64,000 nt of DNA from Lentisphaerota bacterium (GCA_015061575.1 SUWF01000006.1:27846-91845), one strand, 5' to 3'. Positions 27,901 to 36,638 are shown, counted from the stretch's first letter. Numbers and translations: made by a program. Notes: generated by a model not told the origin, from the letters alone.

Positions 27901-28427
27901 TGAACGAAAATAATAAACTGCTGCCGGTGTTTGCCGAAGCAGCATACGGCAAAGGACGTTTTTACTACGAAATCATTCCGCTGGCCCAGCTGTTGTTCTT
28001 CGACGAAGGCCGGATATTGGAGCCGTGGAGAAATCAGCTGGACGAAAAACTGGCCGCCCAATATGCACAGGCCTTGCGGAAGATCTTCAGCAACGCATTG
28101 TATTGGCAGACCGATGCCCCGCAGAAGGTATACAGCAGCATTTACCGGCAGGATAAAGCGCTGGCCGTGCATTTTCTCAACGGCATGGGCGCCCATCTGA
28201 AAAAAGGCGAACCTTTGCCGATGAGTCTGCCCAAAGTGCCGTTTCCGCCGCTGAAAAAGGATATCACATTCACAATTCCGGCGGAAAATGTGCAGAGTGT
28301 TTACGCTGTATCGCCCGACTTTGACGGACGCAAACCATTGAGTTTCAAAGCTAACTCCGACCAGACCGTCACAATTGTTCTGCCGAAGGATTTGCTGAAA
28401 GCCTACACGATAGTCTGGATCAAATAG
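24978..28427 (+). CDS. Giant secreted glycoside-hydrolase-like protein, module 1
   Basis: A 1149-residue protein with an N-terminal signal peptide (STTALLLTAAAMLLNASG). The first ~420 residues are beta-rich, with NAVFRFSGLYPGVHIFTVSA-like sequence suggesting a carbohydrate-binding beta-sandwich. Residues of about 440-800 look like a TIM barrel (HKRGMKVIDHQDVILLW; then GIDGLQADEATFMFEICGCS near 613, where Asp/Glu may be catalytic and a Cys-x-Cys-x2-Cys group follows). About 815-930 resembles the GH42-type trimerisation/amidotransferase-like fold (FARQGGTVHLAGVAGM). A final beta domain closes the protein. I cannot assign a numbered glycosidase family. It lies 16 bases after the pseudopilin and is probably transcribed with it. 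Confidence 0.7.
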   Translation: MTIFKSTTALLLTAAAMLLNASGVFEVRKNGNDFAVLYKGQTLIKSLTSSALNQAGDPEVKSTFQTLQDGSKVWNLWREDTDNCIRQEIVLSSDAAQLEISMKGEARPNPRQPDRIMTLQIPMQLIDGMAYRGLKVNTRSWNPGQGIFSSQKTPQGALDKVTWRYLTISDNKDFNVVFDLNPIGPGEYMSQYNRGVIRGVWDVVRNQQFLTLRGGSNLAGLGGMTGCKIVIREGVMDKDYPAHHALSHYHEIRALQVNNAFSFGSLKHGKNFTTVDDAPFDPAKKYGWLPGAKLRRNVDSPEGIYYSSMAGKNAVFRFSGLYPGVHIFTVSAGNFGGHANKFTVSVNGRTMVKDLKVKKAQLAVVSMAVWVGKDGVADIKFDGDFLLSGIASQFLLAEAEDFSFRRGFWVTDGFEASIMFQNQHYKPEAELPPALDLINMPIPGREAAGKLRTVEKPIALPPPDAPELHWRWNANSYHLGGNTATLDECRDPADMKAVFDELQRDGAQAVMINGMMSRHTYPAHLDRSVEMIGKLAREAHKRGMKVIDHQDVILLWNTDSGFRVMAKRLGETVRSMVSMTPNGQMCLMNPELKRQYFDYALRTVKAGIDGLQADEATFMFEICGCSHCRNKFYRDTNWQLPLNELDKRIENRNDPLWKQFLEWRKIMVANWWVDFRREADKINPNLAICMYNTHWGFMSRASSLAIGGDLTQEARAINYFGTEIMSRNCLQSLRPLLPLRRMVNLLNVAFNTPIWSWVYGGLDGEKMYEAFYAGWAVCNMTNQTAMTRWGYPPKRPKTFKHFESSPDNMDRSVARPVAELALLFSASSRDWNKDYHVYPHMLGLAQTLETMHIPYEIIGEMSLKPEVLKKYKSLSINVNGCLSDEQVKVIKDFARQGGTVHLAGVAGMQDAMGNLRKNWAFADVFNFTVKSPTRRNIITSISPAPDRRQLQTLQGKSMWYRLSKPFPKKSLLWGLNENNKLLPVFAEAAYGKGRFYYEIIPLAQLLFFDEGRILEPWRNQLDEKLAAQYAQALRKIFSNALYWQTDAPQKVYSSIYRQDKALAVHFLNGMGAHLKKGEPLPMSLPKVPFPPLKKDITFTIPAENVQSVYAVSPDFDGRKPLSFKANSDQTVTIVLPKDLLKAYTIVWIK

Positions 28428-28440
28428 TCTGAGTAAAATC

Positions 28441-28478
28441 CCCGTTCCGGCGTTACAGCTGCCGACAGCCGGAACGGG
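28441..28478 (+). other. Strong intercistronic hairpin between hydrolase and transporter
   Basis: CCCGTTCCGGC (28441-28451) pairs perfectly with 28468-28478 around a 16-base loop. No T-run follows, so it is unlikely to be a full terminator. It may protect the upstream message end or lower transporter expression relative to the hydrolase. Confidence 0.6.
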
Positions 28479-28511
28479 CCAATTAGCGGCAGTTTGAATC
28501 ACTGAGTTTTT

Positions 28512-29903
28512 ATGAGCGAACCTGTCAATCCGGCACCCGGAAACACTGACAATCCAAGCATTTACCGTTGCGGAACCTTGCAATACACCTTCAAGGGTTT
28601 GATCTATTTATTTGTCTGGCTGTTGTGGGGCGATTTTTGTTACACCATGATGGAACTGCTGATCCCGACGCTGCTGCCGGTGGTACTGCGTCAGCATCAG
28701 GCCAGCAACACTTTGATCGGGCTGCTGGTCGGCAGTCTGCCGGCGGCGTTGAACTTTATCATCAACCCGATCGTCAGCACTTCCAGCGACCGCACCCGCA
28801 CCAAGTGGGGACGGCGGCGTCCTTATTTGCTTTTTGCCACGCCCTTTGTGGTGGTATTTCTGATTCTGGTGGGCTGGTCAGATGTTATCGGCCGCTGGCT
28901 TTATGATCTGGCGTGGAACGATAACGGCAATCCGGCCACTGTCATTATTACCTTGATGGCTATTTTTGCGGTGGGGTTCCAGACTTTCAACTGGTTTGTG
29001 CAGTCGGTCTTTTTTTACATCTTTGCGGATGTGGTGCCCAAGCCGCTGGTGGGGCGTTTTCTGGCGCTGTTCCGGGTGGTGGGGACTACAGCGGGGATCA
29101 TATTTTCCAAATACATTCTGCCGTTGGCGGATCAGCGTCAGATGGTGCCGTGGATCTTCACCGGGGTGGCGCTGGTCTATTTGTTCGGCTTCAGCTCAAT
29201 GTGCTGGCGGGTAAAAGAAGGGGAATATCCGCCGCCGGAAAAAATCACCAAAGTGTCGGTTTTCGGAATGGTCAGCAAATATGCCCGGGAGTGCTTCAGC
29301 ATACCGTTTTTTCTCTGTCTGTTCATCGGGCTGGCGATCAATACCACCAGCAACGCCTGCCGGGTCATGTTCAACTTGCTCTTTGCCAAAGAGGAATTGG
29401 GCCTGACTATTGAGCAGTACGGGCATATCACGGCCACGGCATCGCTGCTGATGCTTTTTGCCTATGTGCCGCTGGGGTGGATCGTCGATAAACTGCATCC
29501 GCTGCGGGTGTTTATCTGCGGCGGGATATTGATCATTCTGACCAATGTGTTCGGCTTTTTTTACTGCAGAGATTACAATTCATTCTTTATTGTATCGCTC
29601 ATGATCGCAGCAACTTATGTATTGCAGTCGGCCAGCAGTCTGCCGCTGGCGGTACGGCTCTACCCGCGCGAAAAATACGGACAATTCAGTTCGGCCAATG
29701 CCATGATCGGAGCGATCACGCTGATCGTAGCCAACGCTGGCGGTGGAGTATTTATCGATTACTTCGGCTACCGTTACATATTTGTCTGGGACTTTATCTT
29801 TACGGTCATATCTGTAACGCTGCTGCTGGTCGTTTACTGCATGTGGAAAAAATATGGCGGCGATAAAAATTATGTGCCGCCGGTAAAAAATATTGCCTTG
29901 TGA
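28512..29903 (+). CDS. MFS transporter of the glycoside-pentoside-hexuronide (GPH) type
   Basis: A 463-residue protein with about twelve membrane helices. The loop after helix 2-3 reads STSSDRTRTKWGRRRPYLLF, a typical GPH/MFS motif (D-R-T-x-T-x-x-G-R-R-R-P). The family carries disaccharides and uronides with sodium or protons, including melibiose and lactose types and eukaryotic sucrose carriers. An N-terminal tail of about 35 residues precedes the first helix. The ribosome-binding site is weak. It follows the giant hydrolase after a strong hairpin and is the last gene of module 1, so it probably imports the sugars that the hydrolase releases. Confidence 0.85.
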   Translation: MSEPVNPAPGNTDNPSIYRCGTLQYTFKGLIYLFVWLLWGDFCYTMMELLIPTLLPVVLRQHQASNTLIGLLVGSLPAALNFIINPIVSTSSDRTRTKWGRRRPYLLFATPFVVVFLILVGWSDVIGRWLYDLAWNDNGNPATVIITLMAIFAVGFQTFNWFVQSVFFYIFADVVPKPLVGRFLALFRVVGTTAGIIFSKYILPLADQRQMVPWIFTGVALVYLFGFSSMCWRVKEGEYPPPEKITKVSVFGMVSKYARECFSIPFFLCLFIGLAINTTSNACRVMFNLLFAKEELGLTIEQYGHITATASLLMLFAYVPLGWIVDKLHPLRVFICGGILIILTNVFGFFYCRDYNSFFIVSLMIAATYVLQSASSLPLAVRLYPREKYGQFSSANAMIGAITLIVANAGGGVFIDYFGYRYIFVWDFIFTVISVTLLLVVYCMWKKYGGDKNYVPPVKNIAL

Positions 29904-29926
29904 AACTACCCTGCACTCTGCAGTAT

Positions 29927-29957
29927 AAGTTACCGGGGACTGCGGCTTACTTTTTTT
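29927..29957 (+). terminator. Rho-independent terminator of module 1
   Basis: AAGT (29927-29930) pairs with ACTT and CCG with CGG, interrupted by one mismatch and a bulge, and the stem is followed by seven T (29951-29957). It lies between the transporter stop and the promoter of the second regulator. Confidence 0.55.
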
Positions 29958-29993
29958 AAGGTAAATCATTTTTAAGATTGCTGGCGGCGGCTC

Positions 29994-30022
29994 TTGACAA
30001 CACTCAAGAAATGTAGTACAAT
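29994..30022 (+). promoter_or_regulatory. Sigma-70 promoter of the second module
   Basis: A perfect TTGACA (29994-29999), a 17-base spacer and TACAAT (30017-30022), the strongest promoter by eye in the window. Transcription would start near 30029, only about 26 bases before the regulator's ATG. Confidence 0.8.
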
Positions 30023-30043
30023 AATTACAGTTGGTAATATTGT
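30018..30043 (+). promoter_or_regulatory. Imperfect dyad overlapping the -10 box (candidate operator)
   Basis: ACAATAATTAC (30018-30028) and GTAATATTGT (30034-30043) form an inverted repeat with one extra base in the left arm and a 5-base centre. It covers most of the -10 box, the start site and the space up to the ribosome-binding site, so a bound protein would block transcription. The GntR-type gene that follows is the obvious candidate. Confidence 0.5.
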
Positions 30044-30054
30044 GGAGTTGCCGT

Positions 30055-31122
30055 ATGCCTGTGAACGTCAAATATCAGCAGATTTGCGCTGAACTCAAGC
30101 AGCGTATAGCCGATGGGTGTTACACCGACCGGCTGCCGCCGCGGCGTCAGCTTATGCAGGAATTTGCCGTATCCAGCCGCACTTTGCACAAAGTTTTTAC
30201 TGAATTGAAAAACTGCGGCTGTATCGAGCCGGATAATCAGGGTACCCGGTTGAGCGCCATGGCTTTGAGCCGTTCCAACCGTCCGGTGCGGATCGTGCTG
30301 GTAAGTGCGCATATAGAAACTATCTACACCGTTGACCCCATAATCCAGCCGCTGGTGCAAAGCATCAGAGATGCCGGTTTTGAACTGCGTTTATGCGATC
30401 CGCTGCAGAGCAATGTACTGGAGTGCTTCCAGCAGGCGGATCTTTCGGGCGATGATGGAGTTATATTTATTTACAGCTCGTTTTCCACTGCGGCCGTGGA
30501 GTATTTGCAAAAGCGCCATATCCCCTTTGTCAGCACCAACCGTCCGCCGGATGATGTGCGGATAAACTGGGTGGATTGGGATCACATAGAACTGTTCAAC
30601 GAATTTATCGGCAATCTGGTCATGCAGGGGATGCGTTCGCTGGATATATTCTGGAGTTTCAAGAGCTGTCTGGAGCGGGACAACCACGCCTCGATCATAG
30701 CGGAATTCCGGGCAGTCAAGCGCAGTTATTCACTTTTCAATTCTGAATTGGATAATTTTCCGCTTAAAGATTGCGGCAATATCGAAAAATATGTGGAACA
30801 TCTCTGCAGCTTGAAAAAACTGCCGGAAGTGGTCTGGGTGGTGGATGATTCCCGCAAAAAACTGGTGGAGGAATTCAATAAACGGGGCATCTACGATACG
30901 GGTTTTCTGATCACTCACGACCGCAGCCGGGCGCAGGAAAATTCAGTGGCAGTTTACAGTACGCAAGCGTACCGGCATCTGGCTGACAAAGCGTGGAATC
31001 TGCTCTGTCACGTCCGGCGGCATCCCGACGGCGCCCCCCGGGGGATCAAGCAGCGGTGCGTGGTAAAATTCTGCGATTTCAGTGACCGGCGGAAAAACAA
31101 CAAAAGTATTCAACATAAATAA
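30055..31122 (+). CDS. GntR-type transcriptional regulator, module 2
   Basis: A 355-residue regulator. The N-terminal GntR-like winged helix includes [20 protein letters not shown] and ends near [12 protein letters not shown]. The rest (about 80-345) looks like a LacI/GalR-type sensor ([20 protein letters not shown], then [20 protein letters not shown]). It is clearly diverged from the first module's regulator but has the same two-domain plan. The frame could start 8 codons upstream; the ATG at 30055 was chosen because TGGAG lies 8 bases before it and the earlier codons overlap the transcription start. A pseudopilin gene follows after 31 bases, then a giant hydrolase. Autoregulation through the overlapping dyad is likely but inferred. 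Confidence 0.85.
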   Translation: MPVNVKYQQICAELKQRIADGCYTDRLPPRRQLMQEFAVSSRTLHKVFTELKNCGCIEPDNQGTRLSAMALSRSNRPVRIVLVSAHIETIYTVDPIIQPLVQSIRDAGFELRLCDPLQSNVLECFQQADLSGDDGVIFIYSSFSTAAVEYLQKRHIPFVSTNRPPDDVRINWVDWDHIELFNEFIGNLVMQGMRSLDIFWSFKSCLERDNHASIIAEFRAVKRSYSLFNSELDNFPLKDCGNIEKYVEHLCSLKKLPEVVWVVDDSRKKLVEEFNKRGIYDTGFLITHDRSRAQENSVAVYSTQAYRHLADKAWNLLCHVRRHPDGAPRGIKQRCVVKFCDFSDRRKNNKSIQHK

Positions 31123-31153
31123 ACATAAATATAACCCAGAAAGAGGAAGAATC

Positions 31154-31825
31154 ATGAAAAAGCAACACACTTTCACGCTGATCGAACTGCTCGTTGTGAT
31201 CGCCATCATCGCCATTCTGGCGGCGATGCTGCTGCCGGCCTTGAGTGCCGCCCGGGAACGGGCCAGAAGTGCAAACTGCATTGGCAAACTCAAACAAATC
31301 GGGCTGGCTGTACACATGTATGCCGGAAACAACAAAGATTTTCTGGTAATCAGCGAAAAATCTCCGACCGCTGAAAAAGTAAATGACCGGAGCGGCGGTG
31401 GAGCTTCCGATACTCCCTGGTGGCTGCTCTATCGGGATGGCTACTTCCCCGAAAACATGGTCAATAAAAATGTTACCGAAAATTATGCTAATATGAAGCC
31501 GTATTACCAGTGTCCTTCCGACAGCAATAATTATGCGATAAGCGGCAGCAATGTTATGACCAGCTATTGGTACAACTTCAGCAGATATGCCAGTTTGGAT
31601 GCCAAATATCACCGCTGGATGATCACCCATGAACCGGGCAACGCCATTGCTTTTGACTGCTATCCATTCAAGGTCAACAGCTCAGTGCCGGATAATCACC
31701 CGGATGCGATCAATGTGCTGAAAATAGGCGGCGAAGTCAAGACCGGCTCCGTGAAAGGTTTCCGCAGTACCGCCCGCAATTACAGTTGGGAAGCTGCTGA
31801 TTTTGATTATTTTGATGGACTTTGA
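31154..31825 (+). CDS. DUF1559-type pseudopilin, module 2
   Basis: A 223-residue protein with a very short leader (MKKQHT) before the conserved helix [20 protein letters not shown] and [16 protein letters not shown]. The residue before the expected cleavage site is Thr, not Gly; Glu at +5 is kept. The middle has the [17 protein letters not shown] segment common in the family, and the C-terminal block reads [20 protein letters not shown], a degenerate H-x9-DG. The frame opens earlier inside the regulator gene, but the ATG at 31154 is preceded by AGAGGAAG and gives a normal prepilin leader. The stop lies 32 bases before the giant hydrolase start. Confidence 0.87.
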   Translation: MKKQHTFTLIELLVVIAIIAILAAMLLPALSAARERARSANCIGKLKQIGLAVHMYAGNNKDFLVISEKSPTAEKVNDRSGGGASDTPWWLLYRDGYFPENMVNKNVTENYANMKPYYQCPSDSNNYAISGSNVMTSYWYNFSRYASLDAKYHRWMITHEPGNAIAFDCYPFKVNSSVPDNHPDAINVLKIGGEVKTGSVKGFRSTARNYSWEAADFDYFDGL

Positions 31826-31857
31826 ACCTGAATTTTCCGAAAGATGATATTGTAAAG

Positions 31858-34800
31858 ATGAAATCGTTCCGTTTGACAGTTATTGCGGCGCTGACTTTGA
31901 GTGCCTTATCAACATTGGCTGCACCGTGGAATTTTCCGGCCCGCAAAGGCGTGGAATTCCGGAATATCCCCGATTGGGGCAAAGCCGGTTTTACGCTGGA
32001 AGTGTGGGCCAAACCGGCCGCTGATGATTGCGGATATGCCGTGCTGATGCGGGGGAGCTTCGGCTATCCGAATATCCGCAAAGCAAAAAACATTGACTGC
32101 TATTTGGTCAATTCCGGCAAGAAAAATTCCGCCGGCCGGGTCTACACGGCATTGGCTCCCGGCAAATATCACTACTATGTGCTGACCGGCGATCCGGAAA
32201 AAAGCATCGCTTACCGGGATGGCAAACTCATGCGCACCAACAAGGTTTCCGGTATACCGGTGTACAATGCCAAAAATACGCTGCATATCGGCCATTCGCT
32301 GGGCTGGGCCAACAATTTCAAGGGCGAAGTTGCAGTCGTGCGCATCCACAACCGGGCGCTGACTGCCGCGGAGATCAAAAATAATTACGCTGCGCTGCAG
32401 AACGATCAAGCTTTGCCGCAGGATAAATCTTTGATTTTCAACGAAGATCGCCGGGAACTTGCCAATAGCGCTTCAGCCGCCGAACCGGCCGCCGCTCCGG
32501 AGGCCGGAGAGTTGACGCTTAGCGGTGTGGAAAAGGCTCCCGCCCCGGATAATGCGTGGACTTTTCCCGCTAAAAAGGCCGTAAAATTCAACAACATCCC
32601 CAACTGGGGCAATGAGGGTTTTGCGCTGGAAGTGTATTGCCAACCGGATAAACTGCCCGGCGGATATGCAGTTTTAATGCGCGGCAGTTTCGGCTTCCCG
32701 AATTTTTACGGGGCAAAAAATATCGACTGCTACCTGATCAACAATGTCAGCAGCAAAAATGCCGCCGGACGGGTCTACACCGCCTTGACTCCCGGTAAAT
32801 ATCACTACTATGTGTTGACCGGCGATCCGGAAAAAAGCATCGCTTACCGTGACGGCAAAGCATTGCGTACCAACAATGAATCCGGGATCCCCAAATATGA
32901 TCCCAACGGCGTGCTCAATATTGGCAACTCGCTGGGCTGGAACAAAAACTTTACCGGCAAGATCGCATTGGTGCGCATCCATAAAAAAATGCTGAGTGCC
33001 GAAGCGATCCGGCAAAATTGGCAAGCATTGCAGAACAATCAGCCGCTGGCAAACACTGAAAGTGTGATTTTTGCGCAAGACCGGCGGGTAACGGGCAATT
33101 TCTATAAGTTCACCCCCGAAAAGAGTGCGCAAGTAAAGAGAGTGCCCGCCAATACTCAGATATCGCTGCTGCTCAAGCCGGAAAAGTTACTGGACAGCAA
33201 TATCCTCAGCTGGGGCAAACTCAATATCAGCTCCACTGCACAGGGCGATATAATCGTTAAATATGGTCAGGATAGCTTCACGGTCAAATCGCTGCTGAGC
33301 GCCAACAGCACCGTTACGCTCGCTTTTGCCTGGAACGGTACCGAAGCCGGACTTTTTGCCGATGGCAAAGCTGTCGGCAAATTGATCAAAACCACTTCTC
33401 CCGGCGGCAGTGCCGATTTAACGCTGGGCGGTAATTTTGCCGGGATCATCGGCAAGATCATGGTAAAAAAAAATGAAATAATGCCGCCAACTATCGGCAA
33501 AATGGTGAGCTGCCAACTGGATAACCGCTCTGCCGATAAAGTTGCTTATCCCCGCAGCCGTCACTTGTCCGGCAAGGTGGAAACTATCAAACCGCTGGTG
33601 ACTTTTGATGATTTGACCAACTGGCAGATGAGCTACACTTCCGGCGCCGTCAAACCGGTCATCACCCGCAGCAAAGAAGAACCGCTCTGGAGCGATTATG
33701 TATTGAGGACTGAATTTGCCAAAGGTGATTACCCCAGCAAAGATGCCAAAGTAGTGCTCACGCCGCCGGAACCGATCAAAGTTACCGAAGACTTTGATAC
33801 CGTGGCCATCTGGCGGTTCGCCACCGCTTACGGCCAGCCCCGTCCGGCTTTGAGTTACAGCATCCAGTACAAAGATGCCGCAGGCAAACTGCACTGCACC
33901 GGCAATATGGGCGGTATGCTGGAAAACGGCTGGGGCATCCACATGAAACCGCTGAAAAATATGGTCAAAGCTCCGGCGGAGATCGTTTCCATAACCTTCA
34001 GCGGCTTCAACGAAGACAGGCGTGTGACCTACTTCGACAGTCTGCACGTTTACAAACGCCCGGATGGTCCGCTGGAAGATTGCCGGGTGCTGAGCTATAA
34101 AAAGCTGGGCGTTCCCACCCGGGAGGAAACCATTCTGCCTACCGCCGGCGAACCTGCCCAAGTCACGCTGAGTGCCGATAAAAATTCCTGGCAATTTACC
34201 AGCGTAAGTGCTTCCGGCAAAAAATTGCTCTTCAAAGTCGAACCCAAGACCGGTACTTTGAGCGATATAAGTGCTGATTACAACGGTCAGAGCTTCAAGC
34301 CGATGAATGGCGGCGGCTTTTACTGGGCGCTGGATAATGTTTATCCGGTCAAAAGCGACAGTTTGCTCGCTCCCAACAGCTCCCGGGTCAAGGCCCGGCT
34401 GCAGAAAAGTCAGGTCAACGGCAAAAAACTGACGCTGGAGTGGCTTTACACCATCGACGGCCAAACGACCTATCCGGCCAGCTGGACATTGGAAGTGATC
34501 GACAACACCTTGATCGTTGACCTCAAAAGCCCGTCAGCAATGGTCGGCGAGTTTAAATTCGGCGCCATTACCGGGATTTCCGGAAAAGTTATCGAAATAC
34601 CGTATTTGAATCTGGGCCGCTGGATCCATCCCAGCAATCCGCCGGGGATCTTTGCCGGAGAAAATATCTATATATCCAGTTTTGTGGATTGGTACAACAG
34701 CGATGCCTCCGGATTGTTCGGCGAATCCAGCAGCACCCCCGGCGGCAAATTTGTGCTCAACTTGGTGACCGCCGACCACCGCTGGGTGGCCGACCCCAAT

Positions 34801-36486
34801 GCGGGGGATCCCTCCCGGATCGTCCGGGATGTGTCGGTCATCAACGGCGGCAGTTACTACTGGCCCAAAACTGACGGCAAGCGCAATCCCGCCCGGGACC
34901 GTATCATGGTCACGATCAGCGACAATATCGCAGCCGTGCTGCCCAATATACCCAACCCCAGGCGGGAATATCTGGCAACTACCGCCGAAGAAGTCTGGGC
35001 CACGCGCATGTGGTATTGCAAACTGCCTTATATGAGTTACTTTGATGAAGAATTTGCCCAGTGGCAGGAGGCCAAAGATTACGGCATGGAAAAACTCAAC
35101 GTGCGGCTGCACGGCAATATCAACCGCATGTATCACCCACGGCGGGACGGCGGGCCGAGTACCTTTATCAAAAGTTTTACCGAACCGCAGATCGGCGGCG
35201 ATGCCAAACTGGCGGAATTTTTTGAGCGGATGCGCAAACTTGATTACCGCATCGGTATTTACACCGACCACATGCTGCTGAATCCGGTGGCCCGGGATGC
35301 GTGGGATCCTGATATGCTCAATCTGGACAGCAACGGCAACTGGCTTTACAGCTCCGGCAACTGCAAACAAACCAAGATGAGCCGGATGGTCGATCTGCAG
35401 AAAAAATTCAACGCCCTGTACAAAGATATGTTCAAGCCCACCTGCGCCTATCTTGACCAGATAACCTGCCCGCCCTGTTGGCGTTACACTGACTACGATG
35501 CCCGCACGCCGGATGCCGGAAAATTTTCGGCGGCCTACCGGGTGATGGTCGAAAGTCTGCGGGCGGAAGAAGCCGATTTCGGCCCGGTGCTTTCCGAAGG
35601 CAAAACCCAGATGTTCTTTGCCGGACTCTGCGACAGCTACGCCCAGCCGCAGCGCATGTATATGAATGTGATACCCGATTTCAATTTGCGCAAACTGCAC
35701 ACCATGAGCAACGATTGCGGCTATGAACTCGGGTGGATCAACTACAAGGGCGCCAAGGGCGGCGAGCCGCAAAAGTGGTCTTACAAACTGTTGGCCTATC
35801 AATATGCCTACGGCAATACCGGACATATTTTCGGCAATTACCACGGAGCGCCGCTCTCGCCGCTGCCGGATTATTTTATCCGCAGCTACTTTCTGGTGCA
35901 ACCGGCACAGAAATATTATGCGCTGACTCCGGTCAAGTCGATCCTTTACAACGTCAACGGTTTGCTCAAGCCGCTGGAAAGTGCCGTTGCGGCAGATACC
36001 CTTGACCGCAATCAGGTCAAGATCGTTTACGCCAACGGTCTGGAAGTGGCGGTCAATCTGAACGATAAAGAAAATTTCACCGTAACGCTGCACGGCAAAG
36101 AATACGTTTTGCCGCCGGAAGGCTTTGCGGCGTACCTGCCGGGCAAACTGGAGGCGTATTCGGCATTGAACAAAGCAGGCAAGCGCTCCGATTTGATGCA
36201 GGAAGGCAATCTGATCTATTGCGCCGGAATAACGGAACTTGAGCAGATCCAATCGCAATATGATTACACGCTGCGTACATTCGGCAAGACGCTGGAACTT
36301 ACTCCGGCACCGTTCAAAAAGCCGGAAACCGTGACGCTCAAGCTGCCGTTTGACGGCAAAGCCGCAGTGACCGGAATCGATCGGCAGGGCAAACAGCTTA
36401 CGCAGCAAATCATCACTGCGGATAACGGCAAATTGCAGCTGCCTGTTGATGGCAAAGTATTCCGCTATGTGATCAAAAAACATTAA
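31858..36486 (+). CDS. Giant secreted multidomain hydrolase with tandem LamG-like domains, module 2
   Basis: A 1542-residue protein with signal peptide RLTVIAALTLSALSTLAA. Two concanavalin/LamG-like domains follow (about 22-185 and 233-400), each with a GYAVLMRGSFG block and a GKYHYYVLTGDPEKSIAYRD block, the latter nearly identical in both. A third, weaker copy lies around 410-545. Beta-sandwich regions follow to about 1030. A TIM-barrel-like region (about 1040-1370) has KLNVRLHGN, LDYRIGIYTDHM, AYLDQITCPPCW (near 1198) and GPVLSEGKTQ (near 1243); this Asp/Glu pair would suit a retaining glycosidase. A final beta domain ends the protein. The start at 31858 was chosen because it begins the signal peptide; its ribosome-binding site is weak. 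The glycan target is unknown. Confidence 0.72.
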   Translation: MKSFRLTVIAALTLSALSTLAAPWNFPARKGVEFRNIPDWGKAGFTLEVWAKPAADDCGYAVLMRGSFGYPNIRKAKNIDCYLVNSGKKNSAGRVYTALAPGKYHYYVLTGDPEKSIAYRDGKLMRTNKVSGIPVYNAKNTLHIGHSLGWANNFKGEVAVVRIHNRALTAAEIKNNYAALQNDQALPQDKSLIFNEDRRELANSASAAEPAAAPEAGELTLSGVEKAPAPDNAWTFPAKKAVKFNNIPNWGNEGFALEVYCQPDKLPGGYAVLMRGSFGFPNFYGAKNIDCYLINNVSSKNAAGRVYTALTPGKYHYYVLTGDPEKSIAYRDGKALRTNNESGIPKYDPNGVLNIGNSLGWNKNFTGKIALVRIHKKMLSAEAIRQNWQALQNNQPLANTESVIFAQDRRVTGNFYKFTPEKSAQVKRVPANTQISLLLKPEKLLDSNILSWGKLNISSTAQGDIIVKYGQDSFTVKSLLSANSTVTLAFAWNGTEAGLFADGKAVGKLIKTTSPGGSADLTLGGNFAGIIGKIMVKKNEIMPPTIGKMVSCQLDNRSADKVAYPRSRHLSGKVETIKPLVTFDDLTNWQMSYTSGAVKPVITRSKEEPLWSDYVLRTEFAKGDYPSKDAKVVLTPPEPIKVTEDFDTVAIWRFATAYGQPRPALSYSIQYKDAAGKLHCTGNMGGMLENGWGIHMKPLKNMVKAPAEIVSITFSGFNEDRRVTYFDSLHVYKRPDGPLEDCRVLSYKKLGVPTREETILPTAGEPAQVTLSADKNSWQFTSVSASGKKLLFKVEPKTGTLSDISADYNGQSFKPMNGGGFYWALDNVYPVKSDSLLAPNSSRVKARLQKSQVNGKKLTLEWLYTIDGQTTYPASWTLEVIDNTLIVDLKSPSAMVGEFKFGAITGISGKVIEIPYLNLGRWIHPSNPPGIFAGENIYISSFVDWYNSDASGLFGESSSTPGGKFVLNLVTADHRWVADPNAGDPSRIVRDVSVINGGSYYWPKTDGKRNPARDRIMVTISDNIAAVLPNIPNPRREYLATTAEEVWATRMWYCKLPYMSYFDEEFAQWQEAKDYGMEKLNVRLHGNINRMYHPRRDGGPSTFIKSFTEPQIGGDAKLAEFFERMRKLDYRIGIYTDHMLLNPVARDAWDPDMLNLDSNGNWLYSSGNCKQTKMSRMVDLQKKFNALYKDMFKPTCAYLDQITCPPCWRYTDYDARTPDAGKFSAAYRVMVESLRAEEADFGPVLSEGKTQMFFAGLCDSYAQPQRMYMNVIPDFNLRKLHTMSNDCGYELGWINYKGAKGGEPQKWSYKLLAYQYAYGNTGHIFGNYHGAPLSPLPDYFIRSYFLVQPAQKYYALTPVKSILYNVNGLLKPLESAVAADTLDRNQVKIVYANGLEVAVNLNDKENFTVTLHGKEYVLPPEGFAAYLPGKLEAYSALNKAGKRSDLMQEGNLIYCAGITELEQIQSQYDYTLRTFGKTLELTPAPFKKPETVTLKLPFDGKAAVTGIDRQGKQLTQQIITADNGKLQLPVDGKVFRYVIKKH
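32158..32859 (+). repeat. Near-identical DNA blocks inside the two LamG-like domains
   Basis: The 69-base blocks 32158-32226 and 32791-32859 differ at only a few, mostly third-codon, positions and lie 633 bases (211 codons) apart in the same frame. Flanking parts of the two domains are alike in protein but less so in DNA. This points to a fairly recent tandem duplication or to gene conversion within this stretch. Confidence 0.75.
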
Positions 36487-36507
36487 TTGAACCGGCCACT
36501 TCTCCTG

Positions 36508-36545
36508 AAGCGTCAAGTATCTCCCAAATATTTGACGCTTTTTTA
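36508..36545 (+). terminator. Rho-independent terminator of module 2
   Basis: AAGCGTCAA (36508-36516) pairs with TTGACGCTT (36532-36540); the stem can extend through TAT/ATA next to a G-T pair. The stem is followed by TTTT, giving six T in a row with its own end. It lies 22 bases after the hydrolase stop. Confidence 0.85.
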
Positions 36546-36565
36546 TAATTTTATTGCTGCAAATA

Positions 36566-36594
36566 TTGCATTTTTATTTTCGCCGTGTTATATT
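36566..36594 (+). promoter_or_regulatory. Sigma-70 promoter of the third pseudopilin
   Basis: TTGCAT (36566-36571), a 17-base spacer and TATATT (36589-36594). Transcription would start near 36601, giving a leader of about 38 bases. With the terminators on both sides it makes the third pseudopilin a single-gene unit. Confidence 0.65.
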
Positions 36595-36638
36595 TAGAAC
36601 AGAATGCTGAAAACAGTTTATAAAGAAAGGGAGTTGTC

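Noticed and set aside
34534..36516. 660-codon minus-strand frame opposite the giant module 2 hydrolase
   Set aside because: Shadow frame: the plus-strand protein has a coherent barrel and beta domains, and the reverse translation has repetitive Gly/Ile/Gln composition.
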